Below are positions 57,253 through 64,000 of a stretch of DNA of 64,000 bases, piece by piece. Source of the stretch: Nectonema munidae (Eukaryota > Nematomorpha > Nectonematoida > Nectonematidae); contig JAUIRK010000734.1 of assembly GCA_030549495.1 (NCBI GenBank), positions 62,001 to 126,000 on the forward strand, given 5' to 3'. A program made the position numbers and the translations under genes. Under the pieces are notes generated by a model, which was not told where the DNA came from, ran no database searches, and saw only the letters and a program-made list of their open reading frames with translations. Within the stretch, counting starts at the first letter, position 1, and every line of letters starts with the position of its first letter.

Positions 57253-60200
57253 CTGAATCAAAAAATGATAGGTGAATATTTGTTCAGGTTGACTTTTAGA
57301 TATTAGTGGTTGGCGTGTTTTCAAAATAAGTATTGAGTTAATTTCTAATTTTATATGATAACTTTTATGAAAAAAATCTTTAAATTTTTTTATCCCATAT
57401 TTATTGTTTGGGTAACTCTGGTAGAGGTACAGTAGATACCCATGACACCAACATCACAATCGAAAACAATTATAGATATAATGGTCAATGAAGCATTTTA
57501 ATCCAAAAATTTATATATAAAGTGTATATCTTCCAAAATCTCTTAAAATTATGTAACTCTGAAAAATTGCTATCTCATCTGGTGGATATGAATTTTGAAT
57601 GTGTCATTAAAAACTTTTCACATAGTAAAGCTAAATAGTTACTAAATCATTTGCCCTCGAAAACACTTAACTTAAAAACTCAGCTTTAACACGAATTTTT
57701 TTCGAAAAAAAGGAATTAAAATCACAGCGGGTCTTGCAATCAAGAACATAAAATTAAGAAAATTTATTAAACTTTCCAAATCAATAAATACTTCGATTTT
57801 TACAAGTAAGCATTTTATATTGTAGCACTTTCTTACGTTTGTGTAACGGTTTTATGTTTTGCATAAAATTTGGCACACACAATGAAAACATGGATAAAAA
57901 CTGGTGAGACTAGTACTCATAACAATAAAAAAATGAACAGCAACGCACTTAAATTGTTATAAGAAGAAACCATTTAACATTAATTAAGATGGAGGCATAC
58001 TAATTCAAGGCGTGCGCTATGCAGGCAGATGGATGACGTAACTTTGTAATTTTCTTATAGCTTTTACTGTATAATTTCCCTTTAATTAATATGGAGAAAA
58101 AAATGTATTGAGCAATTAAATGAATAAACATTATACAAATTGGAAGCGCTAATTCCTTTTGCATTTAATAACTATAAAAGTTTAACTATGCATATAATAA
58201 TTTACTAGTTTGGTACATAATTTATTGGAAAACTGGATTTATATAAATATAGTGCAAGAAGTAGTTTCTGTGCAGATTGAAGATCTCAAAAAGTTCTTTA
58301 ATATTCTCTAAAACGAAAAGTTTCATTTGAGCAATATGTAATTACTTAAGAACAACATTTAAAAGAAAATGGGATCTTGTAATATCTTGTATTTATATGG
58401 GCTATCCGATCTGAAGTCTTTAACAATTTAGAAGAGACACAATATAAATAAGCTAAGATGAACCAATCAGAATGATTGAAGGGATATCAAATCAAGTAAA
58501 TAGCAATAAGCGATTTTGTTGACGCAGAATATGTATTTACTAATAATTCTATCATATCGCAATAAATACTATGCAAGGAGTTCATTTCTCTCATAAATAG
58601 AAATCGAATATAATATAAAAATGATGTATAATAATATTCCTTTAATTCAAGCACACGCGCATCATGTAAACATTAAATTCACCTACATTTTATATGAAAA
58701 CACACGCACGCATGTAGTAAGGATGGAGGAGCCTAATGTAAACAATGAGCATGCTTGTAAGCGTGGTGGCTGTTTCAGGTTTAGTGGAGCCAGTATAAAT
58801 TAAAAAGCGTCCACTTGAAAAAAACTACACTCATTTACATTTAATTCATCGAAGAGATGGATTTGTATATTTATTGGGGAAGGTATTTGCCTCTCTTGAG
58901 CAGTTCTGATCACGTTGTAAATGAGCGTGTTTACTGGAGCAATTGAGGGATAAACCTCTGAGAATAAACGAAGTACAGCCGTGGCGCTCAATGCCACTCT
59001 TAATACACACCTCCTATAATGAAGAGTCGAAGATTAGATATCAAACAAAACAGATAAAACCAGATTAGAGTTTGAAAGAGTTTACATTCGAATCACAAGA
59101 TTTTGTAGGCAACCAAATTCATTTTTAGTCGATAAGCGAACATAATTTTCAATATTTTATAAATAGAACTTGAACCAATTGATGAAGCAAAATTTAATCT
59201 TAAGTTTATTTATTATTTGTCTTCTTTTTGTAGTTCTTTTTTTTTAATTATAAAATTTGTTTCGTGTTCTTAGAAGTCAACGTTCTTCACCAGTCCCAAA
59301 TTATTGAATGAAAATTGATTAAAATTTTTGTAACGAAGGTAGATTATGAAGGTAGACATTTACAAGAAGCCATTAGAGAATAAGATTTACAAGAAAAGAC
59401 ATATAGCTATTAATAATTTGACAATGACACAGAGTTGAGCTCTTAATTGTTTATTTTTATCTTCTTTCTCAAAATCGTAGCCTTCATCATGACAACAATT
59501 TAATTTTTGAAGTCGTTTAGGAACTACTTTTTCTATAACATAAAAAATAAATGCATTGATCCAAAACTTTTAAGTTAAAATGATTAGAAAATTATCCCTC
59601 TAAAAATTTCAAAGAGGCTTGAGGCTGCTTAAAAGCAGAAATAACATTTAAAATCTACGTTTTGTTCAGTTCATGTCAAAAACGTAAAGAATAATGCAAA
59701 AAACAACAAAATAACTCGATAACATTAAAATATCAACCACAGAATTATTCATATCTAGAAAATTGACCCTAAAACTGTTTACATCAAAAGTATTCACCAA
59801 TTGTCCATATACAGAAAAAAAATGTTGTAAAAAAAGGATACCTTTATTTTTTTATATAACAACGAAAAGTTATTTATTTATTTCTAAAAAAATAAGGCTA
59901 GAAAAATATGATCAGATAAAATTTTCTTTCATATACGCCAAAAAAAACTGTTATTCATGTGAAGAATATTTACCCCAAGATAACGACAATTTCTTTAAAG
60001 TGAGTATTCTTGCAATCGTGAAAACTTGAAACATAAATCGTTGAAAGTGAATAAAAAAAATTTGGAAAATTAAAATAATACTCATAAGAGATCGAAAAAT
60101 TTAAAAACTTAGAGTTATAAAAAAGAAATCAAAAAAGTTTCGCTAAACAACTCCAAGAGTTTAAATCGAGAATTTGAAAAAGAAATAAATGCCTGAAAAA

Positions 60201-61470
60201 AATCTAGTTCCCTCAGGTTCGTTATTTTAGGTGATTTTATAAGTTGGGGAAAAATATCTTATATTAAATATGCGGAGCGAGCTTTTATGAGTGTTTGTGA
60301 AACTTTTGTTTATAATTATAAAAGTAGCATTATGTTAAGACGTTGGAACAAGATTTAATGGGTTTATAATTGTGAACAAAGACAAAGTGAATTAGAAACA
60401 CATGTTGTGATGACGCGAAAATAAACTAATGAGTAGGACGATGCTAACAAAAGAGAAAAGTAAATAATAAATATACAACTTTACTATAAAAAATTCGCGA
60501 GATGGCATTTGGATAGAAGTATGGAGTTGTTTCGGAATAGGTTATGTTATGGGGAATCCTAATATGTCAAATTATACAATATTTTACCAACAGATATAAT
60601 ACCGACCGACAAGAAAAATAACATATGGATCAACTTTAAAATAAATTTGCAAAGATTTCAGTAAGTTTGTTTTAGCAAAAAGCCTATGAATTTTCATATG
60701 GCTTTCTTATAGACGTCTGAAAGATTTTATTTCGTCAGGGATCCATAATTGTCTTTTATAGTTATCTTAGCGGAAATTTTTTTACAATGTTATGTTCATT
60801 AGTCACTACAATTGTTATATCAATGCTATTAAAGACAATGGTCCCACACACCGGTAATGCCACACATTTAACACCTATATACTTCTGGACACAATACTTT
60901 CACATACGCCCTAGCAATTCTGTGTTTGCACCTCTAGAGACTATTGTTCGATTATTCACACAGATATATCAGGAATTTGGGTGCCCAGGGGTACGAGAAG
61001 GGCAGATATAGAGGAAGCTAAAGGGGCTCTAGCACTTCTCCCTCCACCTCTTTTGAAAGTTTAGATGTATAATTTGGATAAATTATGGCAGTATTTTAAA
61101 TATTTTATATTTCTATTAGTGATTACATTTTAATCTGAATCGGGAGAACGTATTTTTTTAATATCCAAATCGGAATCGCTCCGAAAATTCCATTCGTTCC
61201 TGATTTTTATTTTTAGGAGTATTTAAAAAAGTTACATTTTTAAACCTAAATTATTAATAATTTATTTTGATTATGTCTCCTTAGTTTAACTAAGGATTCT
61301 TTTTGAATTACAATTATCTACGCTTTTTAGTTAAGTTAAGTATGGTTTGTAACGTTCGCACATATCCTTTCGAATATAATCTAACTGGACTTTCCATCCC
61401 ACTATTAAAAAAATCATCTGAGACATTGACTAGCCTCACGGAAAGTTTTAATGCCCTTACGATGTATTTA
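57253..61470. other. Probable first intron or 5' flank of the receptor gene
   Basis: The exon at 57,252 needs an upstream exon that ends in phase 1 and carries the signal peptide. I found none that convinces. A minus-strand frame at 58,800-59,011 with even base composition is discussed in the findings. The rest is AT-rich without identifiable repeats apart from GAATCGG words near 61,130. Confidence 0.45.
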
Positions 61471-61475
61471 AATAC

Positions 61476-62130
<655 letters not shown>

Positions 62131-62134
62131 TCTA

Positions 62135-62277
62135 AAGGTAAAGGTAACGTAGGGTGTTTTCATCGAGAAGGCACAATTACGCCTCTTGTATCGAACTATG
62201 AGGAAAGTAGGCTTGATGTCGGATCGAACCCAAGACCTTGAATTATCGAGGCCAAGTATCTAACCAACCTTACTCAC
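62135..62277 (-). repeat. tRNA-derived SINE, copy 3
   Basis: On the minus strand it reads GTGAGTAAGGTTGGTTAGAT, then CAAGGTCTTGGGTTCGATCC, GCCTACTTTCCTCATAGTTC, CTTCTCGATGAAAACACCC, ending TTACCTTTACCTTTA. The B box lies at 62,221-62,230. It is the best-preserved of the three copies. Confidence 0.87.
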
Positions 62278-64000
62278 AAAAAAACACTAAATAAAATGAC
62301 ATAGTTATCAAAGGGATATGCTAAAAAATATGAAAGTTAATAGGCATGCATTATATATTATTAATATTTATTACATGTTATAAAATTTGAAAAGATATAG
62401 ACAATTTTAGGGCATACTAGATTAGAAACAAACTATGTCTGGAATTTATCTCCATCCCATATATACATGATGTGAGTAAATATGTTATCCCTAGGATATA
62501 TATATCTTACAATTGGCTTTTTCAGTGTATTTACGTAACATAAATATATCTAAGCTTTAATTTCTCAACACCTTTATCTATCAGATTGAAGGCCTGTACT
62601 TGACTTATGAACGCACAATACTCCCAAACAAAGAGTGAAAAGGACACATTATCTAGATCAGCGCTCAACAATACTAAACAAAGCCCTTCTAACCCACACA
62701 CACCCGCACACAGGATAGTTATATGTTGTCGATGGTATCGTGTTTTCACTTCAAAGAGCTTGATGCAGATTGACTTGAGGGTATAAAAGTATTATTAACA
62801 GTGAGTAAGTGTGAAAAGACCACCACTCTTCTACACCCACCCCTCACACCCTAAGAACAAAAACTGGCCTCAATTCTCCTCTTTAATCTGATGAAGCTTT
62901 GATTCCCTAAACCCCCTTGAATAAATAAGTTCATGAGTGTAATTAGAGGGACTCATTAAGGATACGCCATCATGCATAGGTTAAGTAAGACGCGGTACAC
63001 ACAAAATATTGAGTAGACAAGACATGAAAATAGTTTTTTCATGCTCTCCACTGGAATAGCATTCACCCTATATTTTTATTAAATGAGAAAACAAGCTCCA
63101 AAGAATGCGGCTTAGTAGATAATGAGAAAATGCATAGGATACATTTACTCTCCAATTTACTAACTAAATAACCAACATTCGCGATATAACAAAAAGAATA
63201 CATAAGTCATTTATAAATTTAACTACGATTAAATCATCGAGTAAAAAATTCGCAAGTAAGCATCACTAAAAGATTACTATTTTTAAAAAATGATACGATT
63301 AAGTCTTGTTTGGGTCATTTGAAAGGAAACAAGCAAAAAATTGGCATGTAGTTGGGCCTCATAAAATTGAAATTGGAAAAATTTAGCTTATCGTCATTAT
63401 ATGACATTTAATCATTAAAAATTGAATTATAGTTCGCCTTTTTAAAATTTGGCTTCAGTATCTTCAACAATTTTTAATGGAAATCGCATCAGAGCCTATT
63501 AAATTGTTTCATGATGCTTTACAAATAATTTATTCTTAAAAATGGTGCTTTTTGGGATTGAAAAATTTCTGAGGCGAATAATTAAAAATTTCTTTTTATT
63601 TTTTGGAAAAATGCATGAACCTTTATTTTATTAAAAGCTAAGTCATGTTAGAGGTAAAATTTTATTGCATATCAAGTTAAAAAATTGGTATAACATCGTT
63701 AATTTTTTGACCATATATTGATTTATGAAAATAAATATATGGGTTTTCATTTTTATATAAACCTATACGCTCTATTTGAAGGAAATGAGATTCCATTTGA
63801 GATTGCTATGAAGTAGAGTAGAGGTATAAACAAATTATAATTAAAGTGGTGGGTAAGAAATGGCTGCGTCAAATCGGATAAGTTCAGCTAAATCGGGTAA
63901 ATGCTTGTTTCTCACGAATAAATTAAGGAGTAGAAAATAGAATGCATCAATTCTAAGATTTGTACATTGTAAAATATTAAGAGCATAAATATGTATATGA
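62278..64000. other. AT-rich flank, no supported gene
   Basis: No coding exon or known repeat. A minus-strand frame at 62,531-62,749 begins MKTRYHRQHITILC and has a mildly hydrophobic stretch, but there is no good donor after it and it was not accepted as a signal-peptide exon. Confidence 0.5.

Noticed and set aside
62531-62749. Minus-strand frame considered as the signal-peptide exon
   Set aside because: It is weakly hydrophobic with charged and polar residues inside the stretch and lacks a good donor in the required phase.

Overview
The window is strongly AT-rich animal nuclear DNA: split coding exons with GT/AG introns, non-LTR retrotransposons, hAT-type DNA transposons and tRNA-derived SINEs. 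It has no bacterial or organellar features. The host is probably an invertebrate. An arthropod (for example a copepod or chelicerate) fits the repeat families I recognise, but the sequence alone does not settle this.

The one host gene I can build lies on the minus strand from about 57,252 down to 17,921. Fifteen exons (one of them a proposed 17-nt microexon) join in compatible phases into about 946 codons: four immunoglobulin domains followed by four fibronectin type III domains. This order, and family-specific sequence at the FN3-FN4 junction (NGTGAPSNW, then DFDE, then VPDVP), identify a netrin-receptor gene of the DCC/neogenin/Frazzled family. The signal-peptide exon (above 57,252) and the FN5, FN6, transmembrane and cytoplasmic exons (below 17,921) were not found with confidence.

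Layout from left to right. 1-15,500: AT-rich DNA with a poly-C MITE, a cluster of a short GAAGAACAACCACC motif in both orientations, a probable tRNA-derived SINE and degenerate transposon sequence. 15,509-17,508: a hAT element of exactly 2,000 bp with terminal repeats and an 8-bp target duplication. 17,921-30,377: FN exons, interrupted by an LTR-like fossil, a short hAT derivative, a SINE and a Jockey/CR1-type LINE. 30,860-33,180: an RTE-like LINE. 33,677-39,205: A/C-rich, G-poor islands of unknown origin, with the FN1 and Ig4 exons between them. 43,505-43,818: a hAT MITE inside another repeat whose empty copy is near 10.8 kb. 43,955-44,330: a suspicious homopolymer block. 49,341-57,252: Ig1-Ig3 exons, a SINE and a pogo-like palindrome. 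57,253-64,000: probable 5' flank or first intron, with a long (AC)n tract, a degenerate repeat-associated coding fragment and a SINE.

Both LINEs run antisense to the host gene. No CRISPR array, rRNA gene, canonical tRNA gene or intact transposase was seen. The main results are the gene model with its proposed microexon, and several transposon insertions that can be dated relative to one another from nested repeats and target duplications.
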